In this document: one piece after another, positions 11,335-22,266 of the stretch
Position numbering within the stretch: the first letter of the stretch is position 1
How the letters are laid out: every line of letters starts with the position of its first letter
Source: Diphasiastrum complanatum
Taxonomy: Eukaryota; Streptophyta; Lycopodiopsida; Lycopodiales; Lycopodiaceae
DNA length: 64,000 bases
Direction: 5' to 3'
Assembly (NCBI GenBank): GCA_029204225.1
Contig: CM055106.1
Location: 13,610,294 to 13,674,293, forward strand
Translations under genes and position numbers: made by a program
Notes under the pieces: generated by a model
Databases searched by the model: none
Seen by the model: only the letters and a program-made list of their open reading frames with translations
Told to the model about the DNA's origin: nothing

Positions 11335-12074
11335 ATTTTGTATTTCAATGGGATTTTGAGTTTCAAAAATCATTTGTTCTCTTGAATTATTATTTCATTT
11401 GTAATTATGATGGTTTTATGAAGTCTGCAACAAAAAACTTGTAGTTCTTTATTTAAAATATACATTTTTTTTGGCTTTTTTTAAAAACAAAATTTAGAGA
11501 TTTATTAAAAAAATCCATGATTTTGGCCTAAAACTAGGACCATTAAAAAACACCAAGAAAGATTACTCTTTTTCAAGTCAAAGTCGCAAAACAAATGTCA
11601 TTGTGTTTTCCTACAATCTAGGATCTAACTCCTGTAATTTAGGAGATTCCATATTTGACTCAAATAAAAACTAAATAAAATGGATTGAAATATTACAAGT
11701 GTTATTTCACACATGTGGACAGGTCCTCACATGTGTGGATCCACATAGATGTCAAACAAATTGCCCAAACCATGGGAAAATTGCTAAAATCTAACAATCT
11801 CTTATCAATTGGATTAAAATAACAAGCATGAAATTGAAACAAGTTAGCCTTAGAATATATCTGAATTCCAAGTCTATTCACACAAGTAGTCACTTATATG
11901 ACATAACAGTTTTTCAGAAGAATAACTTCATGCTGGAAAGAATCATATAAACCAATCTGATGTCTATATTCGAGAAATTACTAAGAAGTAAAGGATTAAT
12001 AAAGACAACGAGAAATAGATTTGAGGGCCTCTGATTTTGTAAATAATGAGATACCACATTGGGATCTAGATTAT
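11335..12074. other. Gene-free stretch
   Basis: AT-rich and without coding signal. Two CACATGTG-type palindromic cores occur close together (about 11707 and 11727), like those in the copia LTRs, so some of this may be an old LTR. Confidence 0.4.
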
Positions 12075-12167
12075 GTGAAAGTAATAAACTTTAGGACCAT
12101 AAATGGATCTACAAAAGATCCACAAGAGTGATTGGATGCTTGCTTAACAATCTATCAAAAAACGAGA
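12075..12167 (-). mobile_element. LTR tail fragment (A-related)
   Basis: About 93 bp, on the minus strand, nearly identical to the complement of 42838-42957 and clearly related to the last 90 bp of the element A LTR (blocks ggaccataaatggatct, gatccacaag-gtgattg, aacaatctatcaaaaa). It ends where CACTA coding sequence begins. No PBS or second LTR is attached. Confidence 0.7.
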
Positions 12168-12177
12168 CCAAAAAAAG

Positions 12178-13254
12178 TTGAAACACATCAACAAAGAGTA
12201 TCCAAGCTTTGCCAATGAGTCAAGAAATGTGAGATTTGGTCTTGCAACAGATGATGTGAACCCCTTTGCTGTACGAGCAACTACGTGGTCCATTTGGCCT
12301 ATTTGCTTGGTAAATTATAATATTCCTCCTTTGTTGAGTACAAAAAAGGGACACATTATGTTGGCACTTTTAATTCCTGGCCAACGCAAGGTTAAGAACA
12401 TGGATGTGTATCTTGAGCCGCTTATTGATGAGTTGGAAGATTTGTGGAATGGGATAAAAGCATATGACATTTCGCGCCCCTTACATGAGAGGGAGTTTAC
12501 ACTACATGCCATTGTAATGTGGACAATGCATGACTATCCAGGATTAGGTGAATGCTCAGGTAATCATTCAAACAATGTCTATCTTGTGTACATAGGAGTT
12601 TGTTTACAGTTACATACAAGTAGTAATTCTTGACATTTACATGATATACTACAATGGCTTTAACTATTTTTTGACATATACTTTTTTTAATAGTGATTGA
12701 TAGTATCCATTTGTTGGGCAGACTTTCAAAGGGCTGAAAAAAATGCTTGTTTTTGGTGCGGGCCAAATCTTGTGCGAAGATACTGTTTTAGTCTCAAAAA
12801 AGTGGTTTATGAAAATCATCGTAAATACTTGCATGAAGGCCATCCATTTAGAGACACTCATAGAAGAGGTTTTGGAGGAAGAGTTGAGAGAGAGATGCCT
12901 CCAAAGAGGATGTCCGTGAAAGATTGGCGAATACTATGGGAGAAATCTCAAGCAAAGCCAATCGATGGTATGAAAAGATTATCTATATTTCATCGTTTGG
13001 AATATTGGAATAACCTTTTGATTAATCACCTACTTGATCCCATGCATATATTTAAAAATGTGGGTGAATCTATTTGGAAATACTTGATTGGTGAAAAAGA
13101 TACCATTGCTGCAAGGCACGATCTAAAAGAATCAAACACTAAAAAAGAATATTGGATAAAGGATGGTGAAGATCATGATCCAAAAGTATCTTGGACATTC
13201 ACCACTGAGGAGCTTAACCATGTGCATTCTTTTCACTTACTTGACCATAAATGA
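12178..13254 (+). pseudogene. CACTA (En/Spm) TNP2-type transposase, N-terminal half
   Basis: The first block (12178-12560) reads KHINKEYPSFANESRNVRFG, VNPFAVRATTWSIWPICLVNYNIPP, then LLIPGQRK--NMDVYLEPLIDELEDLW and MWTMHDYPGLGECSG, the diagnostic run of the Transposase_21 domain. A gap with a possible GT donor (12560s) and AG acceptor (12690s) precedes a second block with CFWCGPN, VVYENHRKYLHEGHPFR and a downstream INHLLDPMHIFKNVGESIWKY segment. The frame continues to 13254. The N-terminal start is missing, with an LTR fragment abutting on the left. The rest of the protein is not downstream: it lies on the opposite strand from 13333. Confidence 0.85.
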
Positions 13255-13332
13255 GACTCTATTTTGGCTAAATAACAATCATTTGAAAGCATTGCAAGAA
13301 TCAATTTCATTCAAAATTGCAATAATAAATTT

Positions 13333-15260
13333 TTATTCAGAATTACAAGAATCAATTTCATCAGCGACAACATCTTGCAATTCATCTCCTATTAGATGAT
13401 TTTCATCATCACTCTCACTTTCAAAAATTATTTCATCATCCTGACTATTAGAATTTCTATTCTCAACATCTATGGAAGTGGGTGCTTTAGGTATGGTTTG
13501 ATGATTTATTACATCTCTAGGTAGCTCAATCTCATAGTTAAAATGAAGGTTTTCCATTTCATTCTCAACATTTGCACCCTCAAATACTCGTCGTGAATGT
13601 GGTTCAACTTGAGCTAAAAACCACCATATCTTGTTTAGTCGATCTAGTTGAAAAAAACACCTACAAAAATCAATATTTTAGAACATATCGAAAACTCAAA
13701 TACTGAAGTCACTTGCAATAAAATGAAAAACATTATAGCATAGCACGTGCACCTGCTCACAGTGACGAGGCAACACCAATCTGTCAAAGGACTCCATGCT
13801 CAATGTTTTTGATGAATCAATCGCAAAAAATCCACTTGGATCCGATTTCACGGTTGTATTTGGCCCTCTACAAACTACCTTGAACCATTTCACATCAAAT
13901 AAAAATAGTGTCCACTTTCACCAAATGACACATCATAAATATTTTGTATAGTTCCTACGTATTCTATATCTCCTGAGATGGGATTCCGATCTCGTGCACT
14001 ACTTTGACTTTCTTGTTGGAAAGATGCTATTACACCACAATTGTGTGTGCGTTTCTTGTTATCAATCCTAATAACACGAAAGTGAAAACCAAAAGCCCAT
14101 ATAGCATTATACATTTTGCACTGCCACATGACAAACATGAATCTCATAAATAATCACTGTGAATGAACATGGTATTTCAAAATGATTAAACAAATATTGT
14201 TATAAACAAGAATGTTTTAATAATAAAGTATCTAAAGAATAATACGTTCCATTCGCATCCTCTTGCAAAGTCCCATTTTGCGTTTGATATTTTTTGTCCC
14301 TCTTTTGTTGCTTTTTGTAGTGTGTCATGCATCCACTCTATAGTGCATTGCTTGGGCAATGGCTCAAGATCATGTGAACTTGAGGCCATTTGTCTATCTC
14401 TATTTTGTTGTTGGCACTTTCTAGACAAGGCCCTCTCTTTTTTTTTTCTTCATATAGGTCTAACCATTTATCCATAACTCCACAATTATAAAGCATGGAT
14501 GTAGAAATTTTTTCTCGTTGGAAGGGTGCCAACCTATGGACCTTTCCCATCCCTTGAGGTTTTTCACTAGCTACTCTTTGGCTTCCTCATGACGCCACAA
14601 TAGTGGAGTAGATGGATGTAGTTGGTGCAAAATTTCAGTAACATAAAAGAGAGATTCATGTACTAACCATCCCTCTGGCATGCTACCTTCAGGCCTTGCC
14701 TTTTGACGCACAAAATTTTTTAAGACTTTCATGTACCTTTCCATAAAGAACGTCCACCTAAAAAATCACAAATGGTTAAAAATAAGTGTTTTATTTAATG
14801 AGTTTATGTATCAATTGATTTAGTTTAAATACACAAACTTCTTCAACCAAGTGCACCAATAAATGCACTTGTGAGTCCATGATGGAAGTTTGAAAATATC
14901 TCTCAAACATGCACACAATCTCCACCATATCCTCATGTCTCTTGCAAAGATCCAGCTCACGGATTTCTTTTGAACACATCCATCTGCAACATATTCAATC
15001 CATTTTATGTCTATTTCAATTTCCAATCAATAGATACTAAATAGAAAAATACACCAAGTACATGTAAAAACCTGACAATGATTGATAGTTTGTATATGGT
15101 CTCACAAATATCTTTTGACAAGCACCCACGAATTGACAGTGGATAGATGAATCGAATCATCTTTAGCCAATCATGAGATTTGAGACCTTGCAACTTTCCA
15201 TCCACTGTGAATGATGACCGTAGAGAATGGGCAAAACCAGTCGGTGTTCTTGGTGAAGAT
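13333..15260 (-). pseudogene. CACTA transposase C-terminal half (DUF4218-DUF4216), inverted and interrupted
   Basis: On the minus strand, from right to left: DGKLQGLKSHDWLKM and PLSIRG (about 15205-15110, DUF4218 start), MDSQVHLLVHLVEEV (about 14880), ERYMKVLK-FVRQKARPEGSMPEGW (about 14740-14670), a linker GKVHRLAPFQREKISTSMLY (about 14545) and WLDLYEEKK, then DUF4216 with YVGTIQNIYDVSF (about 13960) and WFKVVCRGPN (about 13885), and an acidic tail at 13557-13333. Several frame breaks occur. Element A is inserted at the right end; sequence from 21262 (minus frame reading FLEHEAVHL) probably continues the gene. Orientation is opposite to the Transposase_21 half, so the locus suffered an inversion or two elements are juxtaposed. 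Confidence 0.8.
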
Positions 15261-15265
15261 AGATG

Positions 15266-15956
15266 TGTGAAAAATTGCCTACATTGGCAAATCTAGCCAT
15301 GTAGAATATTGTACATTTTGTCAATATTGTTTGTTGGTTACTTGAATGGCCAAAGTGCCACTTGTACATACACACTTAAAGTAGGTTACCACGAGTCAAG
15401 AGGAGTGGTTGTGTCTATTTGGTAGTGATTCCTACTTTGTAGGATCTAGACCATGATTTATGATGAGATTTGTACCTACCATGCACCTATCAAGCATGAC
15501 TCTTGGATCTAGACTAGGGTTTTCACATTAGGGCAAGAAAGTGGAGTCTACTTCCTTATTACATGCTGGATTTTCACCTAACTTTGAAAAGGAAGTGTGT
15601 TTTACTATGTATTTCCATTCTCCATAGTGAGAAGATAGAAACTTTTTGGAGCCTCAAGGAGAAACTCGAGTTTCCTCTCATTGTATGGTGATTACTCTAT
15701 TTTTCCAATGAAACCCAGCTTTGGCACTTTGTAAACACTATCTACAGGCCGTACTACAGCCTTATTTCCACACGTGTGGAGTTGTATTAGACTATTTGAT
15801 CAATGCTTTGATTGTCTCTACTTGTTTCCTATCAAGCTGCTAAACTAGATCTTGTTTTCTGATGACTAGTTTCTGATAGATTGTTTAACAAGCATACAAT
15901 CACCTTGTGGATCATTCAAAGATCCATTTATGGTCCTTAGTACTGTACTTTTCACA
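15266..15956 (+). repeat. Element A 5' LTR
   Basis: Starts TGTGAAAAATTGCC and ends TTCACA. It carries the perfect palindrome TCCACACGTGTGGA (15767-15780) with a GTAC site nearby; in the 3' copy that palindrome is damaged (ccacaagtgtgg). The last 100 bp match the solo LTR at 24819-25509 and two LTR tails at 12075 and 42838. Confidence 0.95.
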
Positions 15957-15969
15957 TGGTATCAGAGCC
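15957..15969 (+). promoter_or_regulatory. Primer binding site of element A
   Basis: TGGTATCAGAGCC immediately follows the LTR, complementary to initiator tRNA-Met. Confidence 0.95.
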
Positions 15970-16045
15970 AAGTACAAGGCCATTGATCTGTGTTTGAATC
16001 TAATCCAGTTTTAGCAGGTTTTGGTGCAAAAAGCTAGTATTGGAA

Positions 16046-16051
16046 GGGCGA
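16046..16051 (+). promoter_or_regulatory. Leader GGGCGA box of element A
   Basis: GGGCGA at 89 nt from the PBS start, the same offset as in D (89) and B (90). Function unknown. Confidence 0.4.
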
Positions 16052-16115
16052 GCTGGTATCCAGGTTTTGGTGAGGGGATTTGATCCCAAACTTTTTCAGG
16101 ATCAAAATCCGTACT

Positions 16116-16131
16116 GTTCACATGTGTGAGC
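16116..16131 (+). promoter_or_regulatory. Leader palindrome of element A (candidate RNA dimerisation site)
   Basis: GTTCACATGTGTGAGC is self-complementary over 16 nt as RNA allowing U-G pairs, and starts 159 nt from the PBS start. It follows GTACT, as in B and D. It could fold as a 6-bp hairpin with an AUGU loop or pair with a second RNA copy. Inference only. Confidence 0.5.
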
Positions 16132-16586
16132 ATCTCTGAACCAGCATTTACTAACCCATATTCATTGGATTATAGAAAATTCATATGGTGTCAGTTTATG
16201 TAATTTTTGGTGCAAATCCTAGGATAAGCTACCAAGATCACTTGCTATTGATTAGTTTTGAATTTGTTTCATGAAAACTAATTAATCTAGGCTGATTTCA
16301 GACCTTCTTAAAGTGGAAACCAGGTCTTGAAAGTATATCAAAGTGAATGAGAGAGATAGAGTCAGTTTTTGTCCAAGAATAGCCAAGATTGGCAAGATTT
16401 GCTTGAGTGTATTTTTCATCTCATCTTATCTTCATTCCAGCTTGTGAGAGAGTGATAGAACTGTGATTACAAATCCATCTGTTGGATTAGAAGTCAACAT
16501 TTGAGTGAAACACTGCAAGTTTGAAACCTTTGTGAGTTTCAGGTCCAAACAAATCTATATCTTGTGTGTAGAATCTTGCTAGTAAG

Positions 16587-19500
16587 ATGGGATCAGTGGG
16601 AGCCTACCTTCTAGAAGCTAGTGAGAGGTTAAATTCTACCAATTATGCTATTTGGAAAGTGAGGATGGAGTCACTAATGGTGCTCCAGGATCTTTATGAG
16701 TTTCTAATAGATGATGAAGATGAACCTCTAGGTGCACAAGAATTAGTGAGATACAAGAAGAGGTCTAGGCTTGCACTTCACTGTATTAAGATGAATGTAA
16801 GCAATGATCTTTTAAGGGAAGTATCATCATGTAAGAGTGCTAAAGAGGCTTGGGAATCTTTAAAATCTATCTATGAGTCTAGTAACACTTCGAGGGTTCT
16901 CATGCTTAGGAACCAGATTCTACAAAGCATGAAGAGGAGTGATGAGAATGCACAAGATTATGTGCTAAGAATCAAGTCTCTTAATAGGGAGTTAGCTTCC
17001 ATTGGAGAGAAGATTCAAGATAGTGAGCTTGTTCAGATTGTCCTAAATGGTCTAGGGAGTGGCTTTACAAATTTGGTCCAAAGCTTTGCAATCCAAGACA
17101 CTTTGCCTACTATAGAAAAGCTACACAGTGTATTAGTAGCTGAAGAGTGTAGGATGTTGCATACCAATGCAAGAATGAATGCTATTTCTCTGCAGGATGG
17201 TGATGAGAAAGCAAATTTCTCATTTAAAAGCAAGAAGAAGACCAATGGCAAGAAGAAGCACTTCAAGGAGACCAAGGAGGAGGATGAGGCTTCAAGCTCA
17301 AAGGGCAAGATCAAAGACAAGTCCAAGTACAAATGTTTTTTCTGTGGAAAGAAAGGACATTTTGCATCAGAATGTCTCAAGAAGAAGAAGGCACAAGAGA
17401 GCAAACAAAGCAACATTGCACATCAGGAGGAAGAGGAGGATGAAGAGTCATCCTTGATGGTTTCCAACAAACCACCATCATCCAAGAGCAACACCAATGA
17501 TTCTTGGTGGATTGATAGTGGGGCAAGTTCCCACATGACATATCAAAAGGACATATTCTCCACCTTACTTTCTTACAATGACTTACATAGATCAATCTAT
17601 ACTGCAAGTAGTGAAGAATGTAAGATAAGTGGAATAGGAACAATTCCCTTGTATGTGGGATCATCCAAAAGGATGAATCTAGATAATGTTCTTTATGTTC
17701 CTAAGTTAACCAAGAATTTGCTTAGTGTTGGCCAATTAATGGATAATGGCCTAGATGTACAATTTAAGCATGGAGTTTGTTCCATCCTTAGAAATGATGA
17801 ATGTATAGCCAAAGGCTTTAAGCAAGGTAGATTGTTTAAGCTTGATGCTAATATTGCAGTGGAGAGTGTTAACTTGGCAAAGGTGGAGCTATCAAAGGTG
17901 GAACTGTGGCACAAAAGGTTGGGCCACCCCAACTACAAAGCCATGGAATCTATGACTACAAAGGAGCTTGCAGTTGGACTCCCCAAGCATTTGTCAAAGT
18001 GTGGGAAGAGATGTGAAGCATGCAGCCTCTCAAAGGCTCACAAGCTACCCTTCTCAAGATCTACATCAAGATCAAACTTTCCTCTTGAACTCATCCATTC
18101 GGATGTTCATAGTTTTTCACATGAGTCTAATGGTGGTTTCAAGTACTATGTAATCTTCATTGATGACTATTCTAGATTTTGTTGGATGTACCTCTTGTCT
18201 AGCAAATCAATGGTGTTTGATTCTTTTGTAAAGTTCAAGACTTTGGTAGAAAATCAACTTAGTACCAAGATTAAGGTATTAAGGAGTGATAATGGAGGTG
18301 AATATGTCTCCAATAAGTTGATTGACTTTTGTATTTCTAATGGCATAAAGAGGGAGTTGTCATGTCCATACACCCCTCAACAAAATGGAGTGAGTGAGAG
18401 AAGAAATAGATCTCTTTGTGAGTGTGCTAAGGCCTTAAGGCTAGATGCTTCTCTATCCAAACCATTTTGGGGTGAAGCAATAACTTGTGCTAACTATTTG
18501 TGCAATAGATTGCCAAACCAAGCCATTGGAGGAATCACACCATTTGAAGTTCTATTTGGAGAGAAGCCCAATCTCAAAGATCTCAAAGTTTTTGGATCCA
18601 CTTGCTATGTACACCAATCCTTGGATAAGAGAAGGAAGGATGATGCAACATCCATCAAAGGCATCTTTGTTGGATATGGTGAGAATAGCAAAGGTTATAG
18701 AGTCTTCAATCCCATCACTAGCAAGGTGATAGTGAGTAGGGATGTTATTTTTTATGAAGGACATGCTTGTGATTTGGATGATAATGCTACTAATCATCTT
18801 GATGCCAAGGATCATGCTAGGATGGAGGAGGAGCTTCCAAGTGAAGAAGAACTTGAGGATCCACCTCAAGATGCAAAAACTCCAAGAACTCCAAGAAGAT
18901 CTACAAGGGCAAGATCCGAGCCATTGAGGCTCACCTATGATGGTCAAGGTGATCAAAGGGAAGGCTCATCATCTTTCACATGTTACACCTTTCTTACTTC
19001 AATGTTAGATGAGCCAACATGCTATGAAGATGCTTGTAAGTCTAAAAGTTGGATGGATGCTATGCAAGTAGAGTATGATGCTCTTATTGAGAATCATACT
19101 TGGGATCTTGTGGATCTTCCTCAAGGGAAGAAACCTCTTGATTGCAAGTGGGTGTTTAGATTGAAGTATAATCAAGATGGATCAATAAGCAAGCATAAAG
19201 CTAGGCTTGTTGCCAAAGGTTTTTTACAAACCAAAGGCATTGACTATGATGAGACTTTTGCTCCTGTGGCTATGCTTGTTACTATCAGGTTGATCATTAG
19301 TCTTGCTACAACCTTCAATTGGGAGCTATTCCAACTTGACTTCACAAATGCATTCCTCAATGGTTATTTGGAGGAAGAGATCTACATGAGGCAACCCGAG
19401 GGCTTCATCAAGGCAAAGCATGAAGGAAAGGTGTGTTTTTTGAAGAAGAGCCTTTATGGGCTCAAGCAAGCACCTAGAGCATGGTACTCTAGGCTAAACT

Positions 19501-20609
19501 CTTTTCTCATTTCCATCAATTTTGTAATGAGTGCCTATGATCCATCATTGTATATAAGTTTTCATAATGGCATGATCATTATTCTTTTTTTGTATGTAGA
19601 TGACATTATCTTGAGTGGTAATGATCTAGATGGAATTAGAAATGTAAAAATTGCTTTAGCAAAAGAGTTTAAGATGGTAGATCTCGGCCTATTGAGCTTC
19701 ATTCTTGGAATAGAGGTTATTAGAGGATGTGATTTTAGCTTCATTTGTCAATCTAAATATGCTACATCCATCCTAGATAGATTTGGAATGAAGAATTGTA
19801 AAGGCATTGAGACACCAATGGAGCAACATGTAAAAGCATCTATTGGTTGTGATGAAGCATCCTTTGAGGACATCACATTATATAGAAGGCTTATTGGCTC
19901 CTTGATCTATTTAACTATAACTAGACCTGATCTTAGTTATAGTGTTGGAAAGTTAAGCCAATTCATGCAAAGTCCTCTAGTTTCACATTGGAAGATGGCC
20001 AAAAGAGTTCTTAGATACATTTCATTCACTAAGAATTTTGGTATTTTGTATAGAGGAACTAATCTTGGCTTAAGAGCCTATAGTGACTCGGATTTTGCAG
20101 GTGACAAAGTGGATAGAAGATCAACAAGTGCCTTTGCCACCTTTCTATGTGATGGAGTAGTATCATGGCTTTCCAAAAAGCAAGATACCATCTCCCTATC
20201 TTCCACAGAATCCGAATACAAGGCCTTGACATCAACATGCAAGGAGGTCTTGTGGCTCAAAAGGCTATTGGTGGAGCTTCATGTCATGGAGGATGAGATC
20301 CCTATCATCTATTGTGACAACCAATCAGCCCAATCACTTGCAACTAATCCTACATTCCATGCAAGGAGCAAACACATCGAAATTGCTCATCATTTCGTGA
20401 GGGAAAAAGTGCAAGCTAAAGAGATCAAGCTCCAACACGTGCCATCATCAAATTGCTTGGCTGATTTGTTTACTAAACCTTTACCTAAAGATTCATTTGT
20501 CAAGCTTAGATCTTCAATTGGAGTTATTGATAAAAGCATTGTGATCTCCAAGGCTAGATTTGAGGAGGAGTGTGAAAAATTGCCTACATTGGCAAATCTA
20601 GCCATGTAG
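16587..20609 (+). CDS. Copia gag-pol polyprotein, element A (1340 aa, intact)
   Basis: One uninterrupted frame. Gag: MGSVGAYLLEASERLNSTNY and a UBN2-like domain to about residue 195, a Lys/Glu-rich linker, zinc knuckle C250-C253-H258-C263. Aspartic protease: WWIDSGASSHM with D310-S-G. GAG-pre-integrase zinc site H442/H447...C476-C479. Integrase catalytic acids D506, D568 and E604 (35-residue spacing between the last two). A charged linker near 740-800, then RT with YVDD at 1003-1006, then RNase H (YSDSDFAGDK, STESEY, YCDNQSA). The ATG is the first good start after a 630-nt leader and aligns with the starts in B and D. The last 13 codons and the stop lie inside the 3' LTR. The product should be processed into capsid, protease, integrase and RT/RNase H, which drive copying through an RNA intermediate. 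Confidence 0.95.
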   Translation: MGSVGAYLLEASERLNSTNYAIWKVRMESLMVLQDLYEFLIDDEDEPLGAQELVRYKKRSRLALHCIKMNVSNDLLREVSSCKSAKEAWESLKSIYESSNTSRVLMLRNQILQSMKRSDENAQDYVLRIKSLNRELASIGEKIQDSELVQIVLNGLGSGFTNLVQSFAIQDTLPTIEKLHSVLVAEECRMLHTNARMNAISLQDGDEKANFSFKSKKKTNGKKKHFKETKEEDEASSSKGKIKDKSKYKCFFCGKKGHFASECLKKKKAQESKQSNIAHQEEEEDEESSLMVSNKPPSSKSNTNDSWWIDSGASSHMTYQKDIFSTLLSYNDLHRSIYTASSEECKISGIGTIPLYVGSSKRMNLDNVLYVPKLTKNLLSVGQLMDNGLDVQFKHGVCSILRNDECIAKGFKQGRLFKLDANIAVESVNLAKVELSKVELWHKRLGHPNYKAMESMTTKELAVGLPKHLSKCGKRCEACSLSKAHKLPFSRSTSRSNFPLELIHSDVHSFSHESNGGFKYYVIFIDDYSRFCWMYLLSSKSMVFDSFVKFKTLVENQLSTKIKVLRSDNGGEYVSNKLIDFCISNGIKRELSCPYTPQQNGVSERRNRSLCECAKALRLDASLSKPFWGEAITCANYLCNRLPNQAIGGITPFEVLFGEKPNLKDLKVFGSTCYVHQSLDKRRKDDATSIKGIFVGYGENSKGYRVFNPITSKVIVSRDVIFYEGHACDLDDNATNHLDAKDHARMEEELPSEEELEDPPQDAKTPRTPRRSTRARSEPLRLTYDGQGDQREGSSSFTCYTFLTSMLDEPTCYEDACKSKSWMDAMQVEYDALIENHTWDLVDLPQGKKPLDCKWVFRLKYNQDGSISKHKARLVAKGFLQTKGIDYDETFAPVAMLVTIRLIISLATTFNWELFQLDFTNAFLNGYLEEEIYMRQPEGFIKAKHEGKVCFLKKSLYGLKQAPRAWYSRLNSFLISINFVMSAYDPSLYISFHNGMIIILFLYVDDIILSGNDLDGIRNVKIALAKEFKMVDLGLLSFILGIEVIRGCDFSFICQSKYATSILDRFGMKNCKGIETPMEQHVKASIGCDEASFEDITLYRRLIGSLIYLTITRPDLSYSVGKLSQFMQSPLVSHWKMAKRVLRYISFTKNFGILYRGTNLGLRAYSDSDFAGDKVDRRSTSAFATFLCDGVVSWLSKKQDTISLSSTESEYKALTSTCKEVLWLKRLLVELHVMEDEIPIIYCDNQSAQSLATNPTFHARSKHIEIAHHFVREKVQAKEIKLQHVPSSNCLADLFTKPLPKDSFVKLRSSIGVIDKSIVISKARFEEECEKLPTLANLAM
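20562..20570 (+). promoter_or_regulatory. Polypurine tract of element A
   Basis: GAGGAGGAG directly before the 3' LTR start TGTGAAAA. It is the expected plus-strand primer. It lies within the coding frame, because the polyprotein reads through it into the LTR. Confidence 0.85.
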
Positions 20610-21261
20610 AATATTGTACATTCTGTCAATATTGTTTGTTGGTTACTTGAATGGCCAAAGTGCCACTTGTACATACACACCTAAAGTAGGTTACCACGAG
20701 TCAAGAGGAGTGGTTGTGTCTATTTGGTAGTGATTCCTACTTTGTAGGATCTAGACCATGATTTATGATGAGATTTGTACCTACCATGCACCTACCAAGC
20801 ATGACTCTTGGATCTAGACTAGGGTTTTCACATTAGGGCAAGAAAGTGGAGTCTACTTCCTTATTACATGCTGGATTTTCACCTAACTTTGCAAAGGAGG
20901 TGTGTTTTACTATGTATTTCCATTCTCCATAGTGAGAAGATAGAAACTTTTTGGAGCCTCAAGGAGAAACTCGAGTTTCCTCTCATTGTATGGTGATTAC
21001 TCTATTTTTCCAATGAAACCCAGCTTTGGCACTTTGTAAACACTGTCTACAGGCCGTACTACAGCCTTATTTCCACAAGTGTGGAGTTGTATTAGACTAT
21101 TTGATCAATGCTTTGATTGTCTCTACTTGTTTCCTATCAAGCTGCTAAACTAGATCTTGTTTTCTGATGACTAGTTTCTGATAGATTGTTTAACAAGCAT
21201 ACAATCACCTTGTGGATCATTCAAAGATCCATTTATGGTCCTTAGTATTGTACTTTTCACA
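20571..21261 (+). repeat. Element A 3' LTR
   Basis: Same length as the 5' LTR with about eight substitutions. Its first 39 bases encode the C-terminus and stop of the polyprotein. Right target duplication agatg follows at 21262-21266. Confidence 0.95.
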
Positions 21262-21369
21262 AGATGTACGGCTTCATGTTCCAAGAAAATTCTCATTTTT
21301 TTAACAAATGCTGCAAAGGCAGTAAATCACTAAAAGCATGTGAGTTAATGATATCACCACCACAAACTA

Positions 21370-21660
21370 TGACAAAATCAAGTGTTTCATCATAGTAAAT
21401 CCCCTTGAATTGAGCATATCCCTTGGCAACTAGTCTTGTTTTATAATTGTTCACACTACCATCTTGATTAAGCTTGATCTTAAAGACCTATTTGCAAACA
21501 GTAGCATTTTGTATCTTTGATGGAGGATCAATAATTTTACAAGTATCTCAAACAATGCATCATGTACTCACCTCACTTTTCATTACATCAAATCACTCTT
21601 TTGTTGCTACAGTTTCATTCACACTTGAAGGAACATCATCAAACTTAAGGTAGTAATAAG
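21370..21660 (-). pseudogene. Copia RT N-terminal fragment
   Basis: The minus strand reads [19 protein letters not shown] preceded by [17 protein letters not shown], the start of the copia RVT_2 domain, and farther upstream AMKSEVS with a stop. The rest of pol is absent, and a PBS/LTR junction of the same orientation lies at 21738-21751, so most of gag, protease and integrase have been deleted. Confidence 0.75.
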
Positions 21661-21737
21661 GGCAATAAAAATTAAACAATCATCAACTTGTAATTGCTTT
21701 TCTCTTCCTTGTATTTGAGCCTTGATGGTTGCATTTG

Positions 21738-21750
21738 GGATTTGATACCA
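21738..21750 (-). promoter_or_regulatory. Degenerate PBS and adjoining 5' LTR
   Basis: The minus strand reads TGGTATCAAATCC, a decayed initiator-tRNA PBS, preceded by TATAACA as an LTR end. An LTR would extend to the right from 21751; its outer border is not visible, but the AT-rich sequence to about 22260 is plausible LTR. Confidence 0.5.
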
Positions 21751-22266
21751 TGTTATAATCAAAGGTTATGAACCTCATTTGGATACTAAAACCTTGAAAA
21801 AGCATCAAAGCTTTCACTTATATCTAATAGATAGAAAACTAGCACACAATTCGACCTATTTTGCATCTAATTGGCAAAGGCTTTTGAGCACGACAATAAA
21901 ACTAGAAATAATTGATCTTCACATCCTGTCACACACGTGGAAAGTATAATACTTTGTTCAGATTCAGATCTATTCATTAGACACAAAAAGTATCACATTC
22001 TTCATTCATCAATTCCTCATTAAAGAGCAAACTTGCCAAAATCACCATCTCTTGGTAATCTCTCGAAGTATGTACAAAATGAACTCTCAATCCATATCAA
22101 ATGATCTTGTATATGAGATTAGGTAGAGTGCCATTAGGGTAGACCCTAAACCCTTGGCTCTCAAAGCCTTAGATCATGATAATTACCCTCTTTGTAGCTC
22201 GAGTCAACTGTGTTATAAAAGTAGGTGGCCACCCTCATAAAAAATCCCAATCATCTAGGAACACCA

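Larger units (their letters stand above)
15266..21261 (+). mobile_element. Copia element A, full-length and intact
   Basis: Two 691-bp LTRs (15266-15956, 20571-21261), both TGTGAAAAATTG...TTCACA, flanked by a perfect 5-bp target duplication agatg (15261-15265, 21262-21266). Internal order: PBS, 630-nt leader, a single gag-pol ORF, PPT. I count about eight substitutions between the LTRs by eye (about 1%), so insertion is recent. It lies within the CACTA C-terminal half. It has every feature needed for autonomy at this level of inspection, though expression cannot be judged. Confidence 0.95.
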
